Shown here: piece after piece, positions 52,732 through 61,883 of the stretch
Numbering within the stretch: position 1 is the first letter of the stretch
Layout: every line of letters starts with the position of its first letter
Assembly: GCA_016222815.1 (NCBI GenBank)
Contig: JACRQE010000003.1
Location: 327,248 to 391,247, forward strand
DNA from: Candidatus Uhrbacteria bacterium
GTDB taxonomy: Bacteria; Patescibacteriota; Patescibacteriia; 2-12-FULL-60-25
Reading direction: 5' to 3'
Length of the DNA stretch: 64,000 bases
Position numbers and translations under genes: made by a program
Notes under the pieces: generated by a model
What the model saw: only the letters and a program-made list of their open reading frames with translations
The model's database searches: none
What the model was told of the DNA's origin: nothing

Positions 52732-53241
52732 TCAGTCCTGGTCGGACGGTTGGTACATTCGTCGACTGCGGGGACGTTCGACATTCGGGGCATCCTGACC
52801 GGTATAGACCTTGGTCTTGCTGTCCGGGTGCTTGGCGAAGATCTCCAATGTCCAAACCGGGGCGCCGTTGCCTCGGTTCACGGTCTGGGTAATGCGGTAG
52901 CCTGTCCAGTTGGTGCCTGGTTCGGCTTGCAAAAAATCTTTCAGGAATGCGATGATCTTCACGTCACTGACGACGTAGAACTTCTCATCAGCATCCCGGG
53001 TCCTCCTTGCCCAATCCCCCAACCCGAGCTCTCCGAATCCGGTATGCCGCATGAGGCATTCAATGCATCGATTGCGTCCCTCGCTCATGACGTGATCGTG
53101 ATCGACGCCGACATATCCGTCCAGTGGATCATAGGTATCCGGGAATTGGAATTGCCTGATGAACATCAGGCTGGCATTCCCCAGCGACCCGATTTCTCTG
53201 CTGTTGAAAGCTTGCGCCTTGAGTACCTGGTACCTATCCAT
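52732..53241 (-). CDS. Hypothetical cytoplasmic protein
   Basis: A 169-residue protein starting at ATG 53241, just after GGGAGG. The middle contains YVGVDHDHVMSEG and NRCIECLMRHTG, a short His and Cys-rich block that could bind a metal. The C-terminus is basic and Pro-rich (NVERPRSRRMYQPSDQD). No family recognised. It has a TTGACA promoter and its own terminator, so it is a single-gene unit of the accessory type. Confidence 0.5.
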   Translation of the reverse strand: MDRYQVLKAQAFNSREIGSLGNASLMFIRQFQFPDTYDPLDGYVGVDHDHVMSEGRNRCIECLMRHTGFGELGLGDWARRTRDADEKFYVVSDVKIIAFLKDFLQAEPGTNWTGYRITQTVNRGNGAPVWTLEIFAKHPDSKTKVYTGQDAPNVERPRSRRMYQPSDQD

Positions 53242-53274
53242 GCATCCTCCCATTTATCCAAAGTGCGATGTCCA

Positions 53275-53303
53275 AATATCATCTAAAACCGTCTTCTTGT
53301 CAA
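53275..53303 (-). promoter_or_regulatory. Promoter of the 52732-53241 gene
   Basis: TTGACA (53298-53303), 17 nt spacer, GATATT (53275-53280). Leader about 27 nt with a Shine-Dalgarno. Confidence 0.6.
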
Positions 53304-53323
53304 GGAATTATGTAAAAACAAAA

Positions 53324-53345
53324 AACCTGCCTTTATCGGCAAGTT
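53324..53345 (-). terminator. tRNA-Glu terminator
   Basis: Stem AACCTGCC (53324-53331) with GGCAAGTT (53338-53345, one G-U), followed on the minus strand by TTTTTTG. Confidence 0.75.
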
Positions 53346-53351
53346 TCTTGT

Positions 53352-53426
53352 TGGTAGCGCCTACGGGAGTCGAACCCGTCTTACCAGGTTGAGAACCTGA
53401 TGTCCTAACCGATAGACGAAGGCGCC
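53352..53426 (-). tRNA. tRNA-Glu (anticodon CTC)
   Basis: Cloverleaf on the minus strand: acceptor GGCGCCT with AGGCGCT, anticodon loop TTCTCAA, T-arm CGGGTTCGACTCCCG and encoded CCA (53352-53354 on plus strand). Its 5' end lies inside a 26-bp perfect palindrome. Confidence 0.92.
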
Positions 53427-53449
53427 ACGTCGCCCGCGGGCGACGTGGC
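53424..53449. repeat. 26-bp perfect palindrome at the 5' end of tRNA-Glu
   Basis: GCCACGTCGCCCG followed at once by its exact reverse complement. The first three bases overlap the tRNA 5' end. No promoter for the tRNA is clear upstream, so it may mark a processing site from the murF transcript. Confidence 0.7.
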
Positions 53450-53500
53450 ATGGCCACGGCATCCGCAAGCATTGATTTGATCTGTACTGCAATCTCTTAC

Positions 53501-54808
53501 CTATCTCGCCAGCCAGTCCGGCGTATGCCTGACCAAGAGCTTTTCCGCCAGATCCGGCCTAGCCATCAGCTCTTTGGATATCTTCTCCATCCTTGAACCC
53601 TGCGATCCCTTTATCAGGATTACGTCGTTTTCCCGCATTCTGTCTTGGAGGAAAAGTCCGGCTTCAGAACTTTTGGCGAAAGTCATCACCCGATCCTCCG
53701 GCATCCCAGCCTGCTTTGCGCCTTTGGCTGTCGTGTGCGCGAGTGTACCACAGCACACCAGCAAGTCAACCCCTGCCTCTGCCGCGGCCCGTCCCATTTC
53801 GTCATGCGAACTCTCTGCCAGGGAGCCGAGCTCGAGCATATCGCCCAAAGCCGCTAACCTTCTTCCGCCGTCAGGCACCGGGAAATGTTCCAAATCATGT
53901 AGAGCCGATAAAGATGCTAATGGTGAAGAATTGTACGTATCGTCGATTAACCAAGTCTTTTTTATACCTCGTATCAACCTCATCCGTCCCGGCATGCCGT
54001 GGTAATTCCTGCCCAACCTGTCCAAAGCCGCGTCCACGTCCGTACCAAAAGTAATCACGACTGCCAAAGCCGCTGCCGTGGCGTATGCCTGGGGTCTTCC
54101 GACGGTCCCCGTGAGCCTCAATCGCTTTTCGCGTCCCTGGATGCTGAATACGATATCCAGTCCGGATTCCTCCGTCTTCTCGTTATCCAAATTAACATCC
54201 AATGATACGACTTTCACGTCCGCTGATTCATGGAGACCGAACGAGGTCCGTTTGAAATCCAGGCTGTCGCAGATCTCATGCACCATCAGGTCATCGTGGT
54301 TGAAGACCATTGTCCCGGATTTAGGTAGCATGGCTACGATTGCCGCCTCCTCTTTTGCGACACCCGCTACGTCACCAAAGAACTCCGTATGTTCCGGACC
54401 TACGGCCGTGAACACGCCGATTTGGGGTTTGACCATACCCATCAGCCGTGGCAAGTCTCCCGGTCTATCGGTTCCCAACTCCAAAACGAAGGTCTTGGCC
54501 CTTAAACGGAAAATCCCTATTGCCGTTAATCCTGCTTTCATGAGCAATTTAATCCATTTGAAAGGAGATTTCCTGGGCATCTCGCAATCGAAGACAACTA
54601 ACGGCACGCCTAAATCGTTATTGAAATTTTTGTCTGACATGACGACGCCGCTACCCTGTTCGTTGGCGCCCAACGCTATTCCGACAGCCGCCCTTGTCGA
54701 TGTCTTGCCCACAGAACCCGCTACTCCGATGACCATCGGTTTCTCCCTATTAAAAGCTTTCTTGACGCACCATGCCAGGTATTTTTCGAAAACTCTTTGG
54801 AGATTCAT
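53501..54808 (-). CDS. murF: MurF-type Mur ligase (short N-terminus)
   Basis: Adds D-Ala-D-Ala to UDP-MurNAc-tripeptide. The 435-residue protein begins directly in the ATP-binding domain (VIGVAGSVGKTSTRAAVG, residues 26-43) and so lacks the roughly 80-100-residue N-terminal domain of classical MurF. Further motifs: FVLELGTDRPGD, TAVGPEHTEFFG, YHGMPGRMRLIRG, IDDTYNSSPLASL and LGDMLELG. This short form is common in Patescibacteria. It is 14 nt downstream of the PBP gene. Confidence 0.88.
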   Translation of the reverse strand: MNLQRVFEKYLAWCVKKAFNREKPMVIGVAGSVGKTSTRAAVGIALGANEQGSGVVMSDKNFNNDLGVPLVVFDCEMPRKSPFKWIKLLMKAGLTAIGIFRLRAKTFVLELGTDRPGDLPRLMGMVKPQIGVFTAVGPEHTEFFGDVAGVAKEEAAIVAMLPKSGTMVFNHDDLMVHEICDSLDFKRTSFGLHESADVKVVSLDVNLDNEKTEESGLDIVFSIQGREKRLRLTGTVGRPQAYATAAALAVVITFGTDVDAALDRLGRNYHGMPGRMRLIRGIKKTWLIDDTYNSSPLASLSALHDLEHFPVPDGGRRLAALGDMLELGSLAESSHDEMGRAAAEAGVDLLVCCGTLAHTTAKGAKQAGMPEDRVMTFAKSSEAGLFLQDRMRENDVILIKGSQGSRMEKISKELMARPDLAEKLLVRHTPDWLAR

Positions 54809-54822
54809 ATGATTTTTGTTGG

Positions 54823-56637
54823 TTAATTTGTCGTTGTTGCCGTTGGGATAGTTTCAACAGACGTTGTCGGAGGTGGAGTCGGCTTATAATTGATTGGCCG
54901 TTCCGGCTGTACCTGCAGATATGTAAGCAGAAAAGAGGCCATTTCGCCAAATACCGGAGCTGCTGAGGCTTCGGCCCACTGCACGTCGCGCGGATGGTCT
55001 ATCTTGACCAACATCACGAATTTCGGGTCATTGGCAGGCGCATAACCAGCAAATGAACCTATCGTAGCGTCCGGCTCATAACCCAAACCGTCCTTTTTCG
55101 GCACTTGGGCAGTCCCTGTTTTGCCTGCTACCCAATATCCTGGCACTCCAGCCCGTTTTCCATGGCCATTCTCGACCACCGAAACGAGCATCCCGCTGGT
55201 CAAGCGTGATGCGCGCTGTGAAATCGGCTGGCCTACCAGCAGCGGTTTTGTTTTTTCGCTCCGTCCGTCCGCATGTATGATTTCATCCACAATATATGGC
55301 TTCAACAGCTTCCCTCCATTCGCAATCGCACCGTAAGCCGCTATGAGTTGGATCGGTGTGACTGAAATACCTTGCCCGAATGATGCCGTAGCCGCGAAGA
55401 TGCTTCCCTTCTTGTCCAAACCCGCGACATTCCCCTTGGATTCAGGCGTAAGTTCGATCCCGGTCTTCTTCCCGAATCCGAAATCAAGTATGTATTTACG
55501 GAACAGCTCTTTGCCGAGTTGGCGCTGGACGAAAATCGTACCGGTATTCAATGATTTATCCAAAACTTCAATCATCGAGTTCACCCCATGAGCCAGATGG
55601 TCGGAGTTTTGGATCTTGAAGTCATCGATTTCTTCGACCCCTTTGTCAACGTAGGTCGTTTTAGGATTGATTTTTTCAGCATCCAAGCCAGCAGCCATGG
55701 TGAAAGCCTTGAAGATCGAACCCGGCTCGTAAACACCGAAAGTCACGGGATTGTTGAGCACGTTCAAATCCTTGACCTTTCCGTACTCCGACGGGTCGAA
55801 ATCCGGTGATGAGCACATGGCCATGATTGCGCCAGTCTGCGGATTCATGATCAAGATTGACCCGCCATCAGCTCCGTGTCGCCGCACCGCGTCTTGGATC
55901 GTCAGACAGGTTTTGTATTGGATCGCCGGATCAATCGTCAAAACCACGTCCGCTCCAGGGACCGCCTCTTTGAGGTTTAATGCGCCTGTGGCGATTCTGT
56001 TTCCGCCTGCGTCCTTTTCGGCCATCAATTCACCGACCTGGCCTGCCAAAAGCTCATTGAACGATGATTCAACTCCGTATTTTCCTTTGGGAAGGCCGTT
56101 TTCATCCTGCCCGACAAACCCGATAATCTGCCCACCTACGTTTTTTTCAGGATAAAACCTGGCTTGCATGCTCACGAACCCGATGCCCGGCAAGTCTTTT
56201 GACTTCAGTGCATCCACTCGGTCCTGATCCACATCTTGGGCGATGCGCTCGTACGGATCATTCGGGTCTTTAGTCAGCTTGGTCACCATGTCCACGTCTG
56301 GCAGGCCCAATACCTCGGATAACGCATGGGCGACCGGTATCGGATCTTTCATTTCTTTCGGGACAGCATATATCTGCCACGAAAGCCGGTTAGTCGCCAA
56401 AGGACGCAAACTCCCGTCAGACCTGTCCCTGACAAGAATCTTCCCGCGTGTCGGCAACAGCTTGGTCTGCAGATCATGTTGGTCAGATGCCAGCAAAGCA
56501 TACAAACCGTATTCCATCACCTGGAGATAACCCAAGCGTAATACCATGGCGATACCGGCCACAATGAAGAAAAACCTCAAAATATTCAGACGTTTGTCCG
56601 TATCCGTTCTCTGTCTAGAAGGACCTCGGTTGAACAT
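54823..56637 (-). CDS. Class B penicillin-binding protein (FtsI/PBP2-like)
   Basis: Peptidoglycan transpeptidase of 604 residues. One N-terminal membrane helix (FFFIVAGIAMVLRLGYLQV), a dimerisation domain, then the transpeptidase: SxxK in EPGSIFKAFT, SxN as DKSLNTG and KTG in AGKTGTAQVP. The C-terminal tail is Pro/Thr-rich. With murF downstream this gives the end of the lipid II to wall path. FtsI-like, but the PASTA-type end is absent. Confidence 0.92.
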   Translation of the reverse strand: MFNRGPSRQRTDTDKRLNILRFFFIVAGIAMVLRLGYLQVMEYGLYALLASDQHDLQTKLLPTRGKILVRDRSDGSLRPLATNRLSWQIYAVPKEMKDPIPVAHALSEVLGLPDVDMVTKLTKDPNDPYERIAQDVDQDRVDALKSKDLPGIGFVSMQARFYPEKNVGGQIIGFVGQDENGLPKGKYGVESSFNELLAGQVGELMAEKDAGGNRIATGALNLKEAVPGADVVLTIDPAIQYKTCLTIQDAVRRHGADGGSILIMNPQTGAIMAMCSSPDFDPSEYGKVKDLNVLNNPVTFGVYEPGSIFKAFTMAAGLDAEKINPKTTYVDKGVEEIDDFKIQNSDHLAHGVNSMIEVLDKSLNTGTIFVQRQLGKELFRKYILDFGFGKKTGIELTPESKGNVAGLDKKGSIFAATASFGQGISVTPIQLIAAYGAIANGGKLLKPYIVDEIIHADGRSEKTKPLLVGQPISQRASRLTSGMLVSVVENGHGKRAGVPGYWVAGKTGTAQVPKKDGLGYEPDATIGSFAGYAPANDPKFVMLVKIDHPRDVQWAEASAAPVFGEMASFLLTYLQVQPERPINYKPTPPPTTSVETIPTATTTN

Positions 56638-56787
56638 ACGTCAATATCGCCTTTTTCGTCCTGTTATATTTTCCAAATATCCATCCGGATGGTCTGCAAA
56701 AAAAATCACGAATGACGCTCGTCTCATGCCGAAAGGATAGCAGTTAGGTAAAGCCTGTTCCAGTGCTTACGCGATCGTCACGTGGGT

Positions 56788-58053
56788 TTATCCGAGGTAT
56801 TTCCGACCTTTCAATTTGTCAGGTAAATACTCCTGATCCACGGGGCCCTCGAAGCTTGGACTATATTTGTAATCCTTGCCGTAACCCAGGTTTTTCATCA
56901 ATTTGGTCGGTGCATTCCGTATGTGCAGCGGGACTGGTTCGTTCGGCAACCGCCGAATGTCCTCTGCAACCCCGCTGTATGCTTCATAAAGGGCATTGGA
57001 TTTCGGCGCCTTAGCCAAATAAGCCACGACTTGCGCTAAAATCACGTTACACTCCGGCATGCCGATGAAGTGCGTTGCCTGATAACCGGCTACGGCTTGG
57101 ACCAAAGCGTTCGAATCCGCCAAACCGATGTCTTCAGAAGCGAACCTCACAAGCCTCCTGGCTACGTATAACGGGTCCTCGCCGCTTTCCAGCATCCGAC
57201 CGAGCCAGTACAAAGCAGCATTTGCATCCGACCCACGCATGGATTTATGCAGGGCGGAAATTACGTTGTAGTGCTCTTCGCCCGCTTTATCGTAAAGGAT
57301 ATGGGACCGCTGGAGCAGTGTTTTCAGGTCTTCGCTGTTCAAAACAAGCTTCTTTCCTTGTTTGCCTTGCGATTGCGCCGCTTTCACCAAGAATTCCAAA
57401 GTATTCAAGGCAATCCTGGCATCACCATCAGCCACCACCGTCACTTCTTCCATGACTTGCTCTGGGACGTCTATTGCGATTTTCCCGAAACCGCGTTCAG
57501 GATCACTTAAAGCCCGCTGTATCAAGGCTCTAATGTCATCTGATTCCAGTTTATTTATTACGAAAACTTTGCACCTTGAAAGTAAGGCCGAATTCACCTC
57601 AAAACTAGGATTTTCGGTTGTTGCCCCAATCAGGATCATGGTCCCATTCTCGACGAACGGCAAAAACGCATCTTGCTGGCCTTTGTTGAAGCGGTGAATT
57701 TCGTCGATGAACAAGATCGTTCGCTGACCTTTGAAATCTAACAAATTCTCGGCTTCGCGAATCACTTGCCTGACCTCGGATACGCCCGAGGTCACTGCCG
57801 AAAGCTGGGCAAAATTCATGCCCGAGACGTTCGCCACCACTTTCGCCAAAGTCGTCTTGCCTGAACCTGGCGGGCCCCAAAAAATCATGGAAGGCACGTT
57901 TCCTGATTCGATAGTCGTCCTGAACACCGAACCGGATTTGACCAAATCTTGCTGTCCCACAACTTCGTCAAAGCTGGCGGGTCGCATTCGATCAGCCAAA
58001 GGCGCATATTTCTTGCGACGCGCCTCATTTGCGGCATCAAATAAAGTCGCCAT
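56788..58053 (-). CDS. rarA: RarA/MgsA replication-associated recombination ATPase
   Basis: AAA+ clamp-loader-like protein acting at stalled forks. The 421-residue protein starts MATLFDAANEARRKKYAPLA (ATG 58053), has the P-loop GPPGSGKTTL, Walker B ILFIDEIHRFNKGQQDAFL and the C-terminal MRGSDANAALYWLGRML tetramerisation region. A promoter (TTGACT, 17 nt, TATATT) lies 13 nt before the ATG. Confidence 0.94.
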   Translation of the reverse strand: MATLFDAANEARRKKYAPLADRMRPASFDEVVGQQDLVKSGSVFRTTIESGNVPSMIFWGPPGSGKTTLAKVVANVSGMNFAQLSAVTSGVSEVRQVIREAENLLDFKGQRTILFIDEIHRFNKGQQDAFLPFVENGTMILIGATTENPSFEVNSALLSRCKVFVINKLESDDIRALIQRALSDPERGFGKIAIDVPEQVMEEVTVVADGDARIALNTLEFLVKAAQSQGKQGKKLVLNSEDLKTLLQRSHILYDKAGEEHYNVISALHKSMRGSDANAALYWLGRMLESGEDPLYVARRLVRFASEDIGLADSNALVQAVAGYQATHFIGMPECNVILAQVVAYLAKAPKSNALYEAYSGVAEDIRRLPNEPVPLHIRNAPTKLMKNLGYGKDYKYSPSFEGPVDQEYLPDKLKGRKYLG

Positions 58054-58066
58054 ATGGTATGGAACA

Positions 58067-58095
58067 AATATAGAACAAAAATGAAACAAAGTCAA
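58067..58095 (-). promoter_or_regulatory. rarA promoter
   Basis: TTGACT (58090-58095), 17 nt spacer, TATATT (58067-58072). Leader about 6 nt. Confidence 0.6.
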
Positions 58096-58110
58096 AAATG
58101 CTGACTTGAA

Positions 58111-58186
58111 GATTCCCCGGTTGAACCGTGGTATGACAACAATGTAAATACATCTGTCGTCCCAGGGCTTGACCGGGGGAACTTAC
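58111..58186. repeat. REP-like palindromic repeat, copy 1
   Basis: An imperfect inverted repeat with arms of about 28 nt (CCCCGGTTGAACC and GGGCTTGACCGGGGG). It shares its arms closely with a second copy at 63172-63243. It lies between rarA and uppS. Confidence 0.75.
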
Positions 58187-58197
58187 AGCCACGAACT

Positions 58198-58887
58198 TCA
58201 TCCTCCCCCGTATCTCCTCTGCCGTGACTCGAATTCAGCGATTGCCTTATCCAGTTCTATTTCATCGAAATCCGGCCAATGTTTCCGGCACCAGTATAAT
58301 TCACTGTATACGCCCTCCCAAGGCAAAAATCCGGACAATCGTTCCTCGCCGGAAGTCCGGACGATGAGATCCGGATCAGGCATGCCTGGCCAATAGAGCC
58401 TTTCACTGATTGCCTTTTCATCGATCTGTCCGGCGGCGATTCCGTCATCAATCAGTTTTTTACATACATCAACCAGCTCAGCTCTTCCGCCGTAATTGAT
58501 GCACAGAGCTAAAGTGAAGGCAGAATTATCTGCTGTTTTCCTTTCCGCATCATCAATTAAAGCGACCAACTTTGGATTTAGGTCCTGTCTGCGCCCCAAT
58601 ATCCTCAACCTGATGTTTTTTGAGTGAAAAAAATCCAGTTCCTTGGTCAGCGCTTTTTCGAACAATCCCATCAAAAAACCCACCTCTTCACCGGAGCGTT
58701 TCCAATTCTCGGTCGAAAAAGCGTATACCGTCAAAATCTTTATGCCTCGCTTAAGGCATGCCTCGCCGACGGTCTTGAGACGTTCATAACCGGCTTCATG
58801 GCCCTGCCAAGATTGCATTCCCCTGTCTTTGGCCCACCTTCTGTTACCGTCCATGATGATGGCCAGATGGTTGATATTTTTCGCCAT
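58198..58887 (-). CDS. uppS: Undecaprenyl diphosphate synthase (cis-prenyltransferase)
   Basis: Makes the C55 lipid carrier. The 229-residue protein starts with LAIIMDGNRRWAK (catalytic Asp), has ILTVYAFSTENWKR, LALCINYGGRAELVD and the final RTSGEERLSGFLPWE with YSELYW. Normal size. Starts 35 nt after the Cys-repeat gene. Confidence 0.96.
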   Translation of the reverse strand: MAKNINHLAIIMDGNRRWAKDRGMQSWQGHEAGYERLKTVGEACLKRGIKILTVYAFSTENWKRSGEEVGFLMGLFEKALTKELDFFHSKNIRLRILGRRQDLNPKLVALIDDAERKTADNSAFTLALCINYGGRAELVDVCKKLIDDGIAAGQIDEKAISERLYWPGMPDPDLIVRTSGEERLSGFLPWEGVYSELYWCRKHWPDFDEIELDKAIAEFESRQRRYGGG

Positions 58888-58922
58888 ATGTCAAAACAAC
58901 CTATCCGTTTTATTCCATAAGG

Positions 58923-59924
58923 TCAATCACCCGTTCCGAATCCTCCACCGCTTTGGATGAGGCATTGGTTACGGCACGTCCCGTAGACATCGCTGCACGA
59001 AGTCAACGCCGTCTGGTCGCTGCCCGCTGTTTGGCGACATCTGTAGTAGGTATCCGTGCAAGTATTCTCGCAAATGATGTTTTTCGGCGTCGCCCGTCCA
59101 GTAGGAGCCGTGGCGCTTGGCGCTGTCTCCCTTGTCGTTCCCGAACAGACAATTTGGGAACAGGATTTATAAACTTGCGTGCATTCGTCCAACGCCGTCT
59201 GGTCAAATCTTGCAGCTTGTCGGCATACCGCTTGCTCCAATGAACACTGGCTCTGGCAGGTTCCTGGCGGCAAAATGATGGAAACCGTAGCCCGCAAAGC
59301 CCCGACATTCACAGTCTGTGCAGTCGTACATGTCGAGATTAAGCAGGTCTCATTTGCCGTGCGGCAGGCTTTTGCTAGTGAGCCATCGCCTCCGGATCCG
59401 CGTATGCAAATTCCCAGCTGAACCGCACAGCTGGCGTCGCATGAAAGCGCCGTTGTCTGCGGTTTGCAGTTCCGGATGCAGCTGCTCGACTGTGTCATGC
59501 AAGCAGCCCTGTTAACGCCCAAATTGATGGTCGGTGCGGCAGTTGGAGGTGCTCCGATAGTAGGCGTCACAGGTCCTGCATTCAAACATGTGGTCGCTGT
59601 TTTACGGCAGACCGCCAAGCATTCGGCCGTACCGGGAGCCGTCATGTTCGCATCAATATCAGCTAATGCCATGCTTTCCACGCGGCTGTTCAACGAATCG
59701 AGCCTGGAACTCATACTATCCACTTTGCTGCCCAAGCCGGTAATTTGCGCTTGGAGATCAGAGACCGATCTCGCCACTTGGCTTATGATCTGCGAAATGT
59801 CACCATCGGTGCCGTCAGTCGCAAAGACCAGCCACGGTGCTGCGATAAGCATGGTCAAACTCGCCAAAATGACCCCCACGCTCGTTTCGTGCTTAAGGTG
59901 TCCGTGATGACCTTTGTTGGGCAT
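58923..59924 (-). CDS. Exported protein with four six-Cys repeats
   Basis: A 333-residue protein with a signal-anchor (GVILASLTMLIAAPWLVFA), a coiled-coil (VARSVSDLQAQITGLGSKV, SSRLDSLNSRV), then 24 Cys arranged in four modules. Each module has a CX3CX6C half and a CX6CX3-4C half (for example CENTCTDTYYRC and CSDVYGTCRNQC), consistent with helical hairpins held by disulfides. The later two modules also share the motif DQTALDEC/DQTALTSC. Not recognised as a known family. It has a near-leaderless extended -10 (59937-59945). Confidence 0.65.
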   Translation of the reverse strand: MPNKGHHGHLKHETSVGVILASLTMLIAAPWLVFATDGTDGDISQIISQVARSVSDLQAQITGLGSKVDSMSSRLDSLNSRVESMALADIDANMTAPGTAECLAVCRKTATTCLNAGPVTPTIGAPPTAAPTINLGVNRAACMTQSSSCIRNCKPQTTALSCDASCAVQLGICIRGSGGDGSLAKACRTANETCLISTCTTAQTVNVGALRATVSIILPPGTCQSQCSLEQAVCRQAARFDQTALDECTQVYKSCSQIVCSGTTRETAPSATAPTGRATPKNIICENTCTDTYYRCRQTAGSDQTALTSCSDVYGTCRNQCLIQSGGGFGTGD

Positions 59925-59936
59925 ATTTCGAACTTA

Positions 59937-59945
59937 AGTCTAACA
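59937..59945 (-). promoter_or_regulatory. Extended -10 of the Cys-repeat gene
   Basis: TGT-TAGACT, with the same hexamer as the clpB -10. It lies 12 nt before the ATG. Confidence 0.5.
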
Positions 59946-59946
59946 T

Positions 59947-59973
59947 AAAAACCGTGCTTTTGACACGGTTTTT
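59947..59973. terminator. tRNA-Pro terminator
   Basis: Ten-bp stem AAAAACCGTG with CACGGTTTTT around a 7-nt loop. Confidence 0.85.
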
Positions 59974-59976
59974 ATG

Positions 59977-60052
59977 TGGTCGGGCTAGTGGGACTCGAAC
60001 CCACGGCCTCATCGTCCCGAACGATGCGCGCTACCAACTGCGCTATAGCCCG
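59977..60052 (-). tRNA. tRNA-Pro (anticodon CGG)
   Basis: Cloverleaf on the minus strand: acceptor CGGGCTA/TAGCCCG, anticodon loop TTCGGGA, T-arm GTGGGTTCGAGTCCCAC and encoded CCA. Confidence 0.93.
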
Positions 60053-60058
60053 ATAAAC

Positions 60059-60087
60059 ATCTTTCTTTGTGGCCTGGAGAATACCAA
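60059..60087 (-). promoter_or_regulatory. Possible tRNA-Pro promoter
   Basis: TTGGTA (60082-60087), 17 nt spacer, AAAGAT (60059-60064), 6 nt before the tRNA 5' end. Confidence 0.4.
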
Positions 60088-60110
60088 AAGGCACTCAAAC
60101 AAGCAAGTCT

Positions 60111-61871
60111 TCATGGCATAAACCCTCCGGCCTGGATTTCCCAAAGTTTTTTGTACATCCCCTGCCGTTTAAGCAAAGCCGGATGCGTCCCCTGATCGAT
60201 AATCCGTCCTTCCTGCATCACGACGATTCTATCCATCTGCATGATGGTCGATAGCCGATGCGCGATGACGATAGACGTCTTGCCCCTCATGAGCGTCTTA
60301 AGCGCGTCTTGGATTAGCGCTTCTGATTCCGAATCCAGGCTCGACGTCGCTTCGTCCAGGACGAGGATCGGCGCGTTCTTCAAAATCGCCCTAGCGATGG
60401 CTACACGCTGCCTCTCACCACCGGAAAGCTTAATGCCGCGTTCGCCCACGAAGGTCTGGTATCCACTCGATTGGTTAATGATGAAATCATGGCAATTCGC
60501 TTTCTTTGATGCTTCGAAGACTTCTTCATCCGTCGCATCCAATCTTCCATAACGGATATTGTCCATCAACGACCGATGGAAGAGCACCGGATCCTGGGGT
60601 ACCAAGGCTACATTTTCACGTAATGAATCTTGGGTGCATTTCGCAATATCCTGATCATCGATGAGTATCTTCCCCTTGTCCAAATCGTAAAACCTGAATA
60701 GGAGCTTCACGATTGTGGACTTTCCCGAACCTGAAGGTCCGACCAACGCAACATGCTCACCAGGCTTGACCTTGAGGCCAAAATCCTTCAGAACCGTCCG
60801 CGTCTTGTGGTAACTGAACTTAACATCCTTAAACTCCAAACCACCCTTAGGCACGACCAGGTTCTTTGCCCGGCGCGAGTCCTCTATTCCGTGCGGCTCG
60901 AGCAGGATGTCGACCATCTCTCTGGCATCCGAGAACGCCTGAAACACATGCTTCATGTAGTTTTGGATTTGCCAAAGGCCTGTTATCAGGCTCAAAATAT
61001 ACGTCTGGAACAACACGAAATCGCCAAGCGTCAATGCGCCGATGGCGTAATAATGCAACGCCGTGTAAATGACTGCGAATTCAAGGATGAGAAAACTGAT
61101 GGCGCCTAAAATTATGGGCAGGATGTTCATCTTCCAGCCTTTGGACATCAATGTCCGCCACTCATCCAAGACTTTCGCATAGCGGCTCTCTTCAAAATCA
61201 TAACGCGAAAAAAGCTTCACGTTCACGTTATTCGTCAGAGAATCGGACAATACCCCCGTGACTTCCGAATCCTTCTCGGCGCGCAACAGATTGTATTTTT
61301 GGACCTTCTTGAACAACAGTAGGTTCATGCCGACGAACAGGAAAACCCAGGCGAACATGATCATGCCGATCGTCGGTTGGCGCCACGTTATGACGCTCAA
61401 AGCCCCGAAAGTGAGCACGAAAAGGGGAATGAAATTGAATATCAACTTATCCGTAAGTTCCTCGAAGGAACGCACCAGCCGGTTGACTTTACGTACCAAT
61501 GAACCGGTGAATGAATTGGAGAAGAATTGGTAAGAGTGCTTTTCAAGATATGAGAAGCTCGTGCTCGCAATGTCGACCATGGCATGTGACTCAAGGTAGA
61601 TCAAAGAAAAATCTACTCCTCGCCAACACAATTGGACGGCAGTTTTCGAGGCGATGATGGCCAATAAGTAAGGCATCGCCGTTTCTGCCCTTTCATTAAG
61701 CGTCAAACTCGTGTTCGACAGCAAATCGAACATCAGCTTGTACAGCCAGGGCGGAAGCAATGCGAAAGCATTGACCGCCAAACTCGAAATACAAGCTGTG
61801 AAAACCGCAAGCTTATATTTTTTTACATGGTCGTAAAAAACTTTCAGGACATCAATGTTCGTCGAACGCAT
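60111..61871 (-). CDS. ABC exporter (fused membrane and ATPase domains)
   Basis: A 586-residue half-transporter, type IV ABC exporter. The start ATG 61871 has -10 TATACT 6 nt upstream. Six membrane segments (residues about 15-300), then the ATPase: Walker A VGPSGSGKSTIVKL, signature LSGGERQRVAIARAI, Walker B ILVLDEATSSLDSESE and H-loop IVIAHRLSTI. MsbA-like exporters move lipids or peptides; the substrate here is unknown. Confidence 0.93.
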   Translation of the reverse strand: MRSTNIDVLKVFYDHVKKYKLAVFTACISSLAVNAFALLPPWLYKLMFDLLSNTSLTLNERAETAMPYLLAIIASKTAVQLCWRGVDFSLIYLESHAMVDIASTSFSYLEKHSYQFFSNSFTGSLVRKVNRLVRSFEELTDKLIFNFIPLFVLTFGALSVITWRQPTIGMIMFAWVFLFVGMNLLLFKKVQKYNLLRAEKDSEVTGVLSDSLTNNVNVKLFSRYDFEESRYAKVLDEWRTLMSKGWKMNILPIILGAISFLILEFAVIYTALHYYAIGALTLGDFVLFQTYILSLITGLWQIQNYMKHVFQAFSDAREMVDILLEPHGIEDSRRAKNLVVPKGGLEFKDVKFSYHKTRTVLKDFGLKVKPGEHVALVGPSGSGKSTIVKLLFRFYDLDKGKILIDDQDIAKCTQDSLRENVALVPQDPVLFHRSLMDNIRYGRLDATDEEVFEASKKANCHDFIINQSSGYQTFVGERGIKLSGGERQRVAIARAILKNAPILVLDEATSSLDSESEALIQDALKTLMRGKTSIVIAHRLSTIMQMDRIVVMQEGRIIDQGTHPALLKRQGMYKKLWEIQAGGFMP

Positions 61872-61877
61872 ATTTCG

Positions 61878-61883
61878 AGTATA
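61878..61883 (-). promoter_or_regulatory. -10 box of the ABC exporter gene
   Basis: TATACT, 6 nt before the ATG, with a weak -35 TTGTTC (61901-61906) at 17 nt. Confidence 0.45.
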
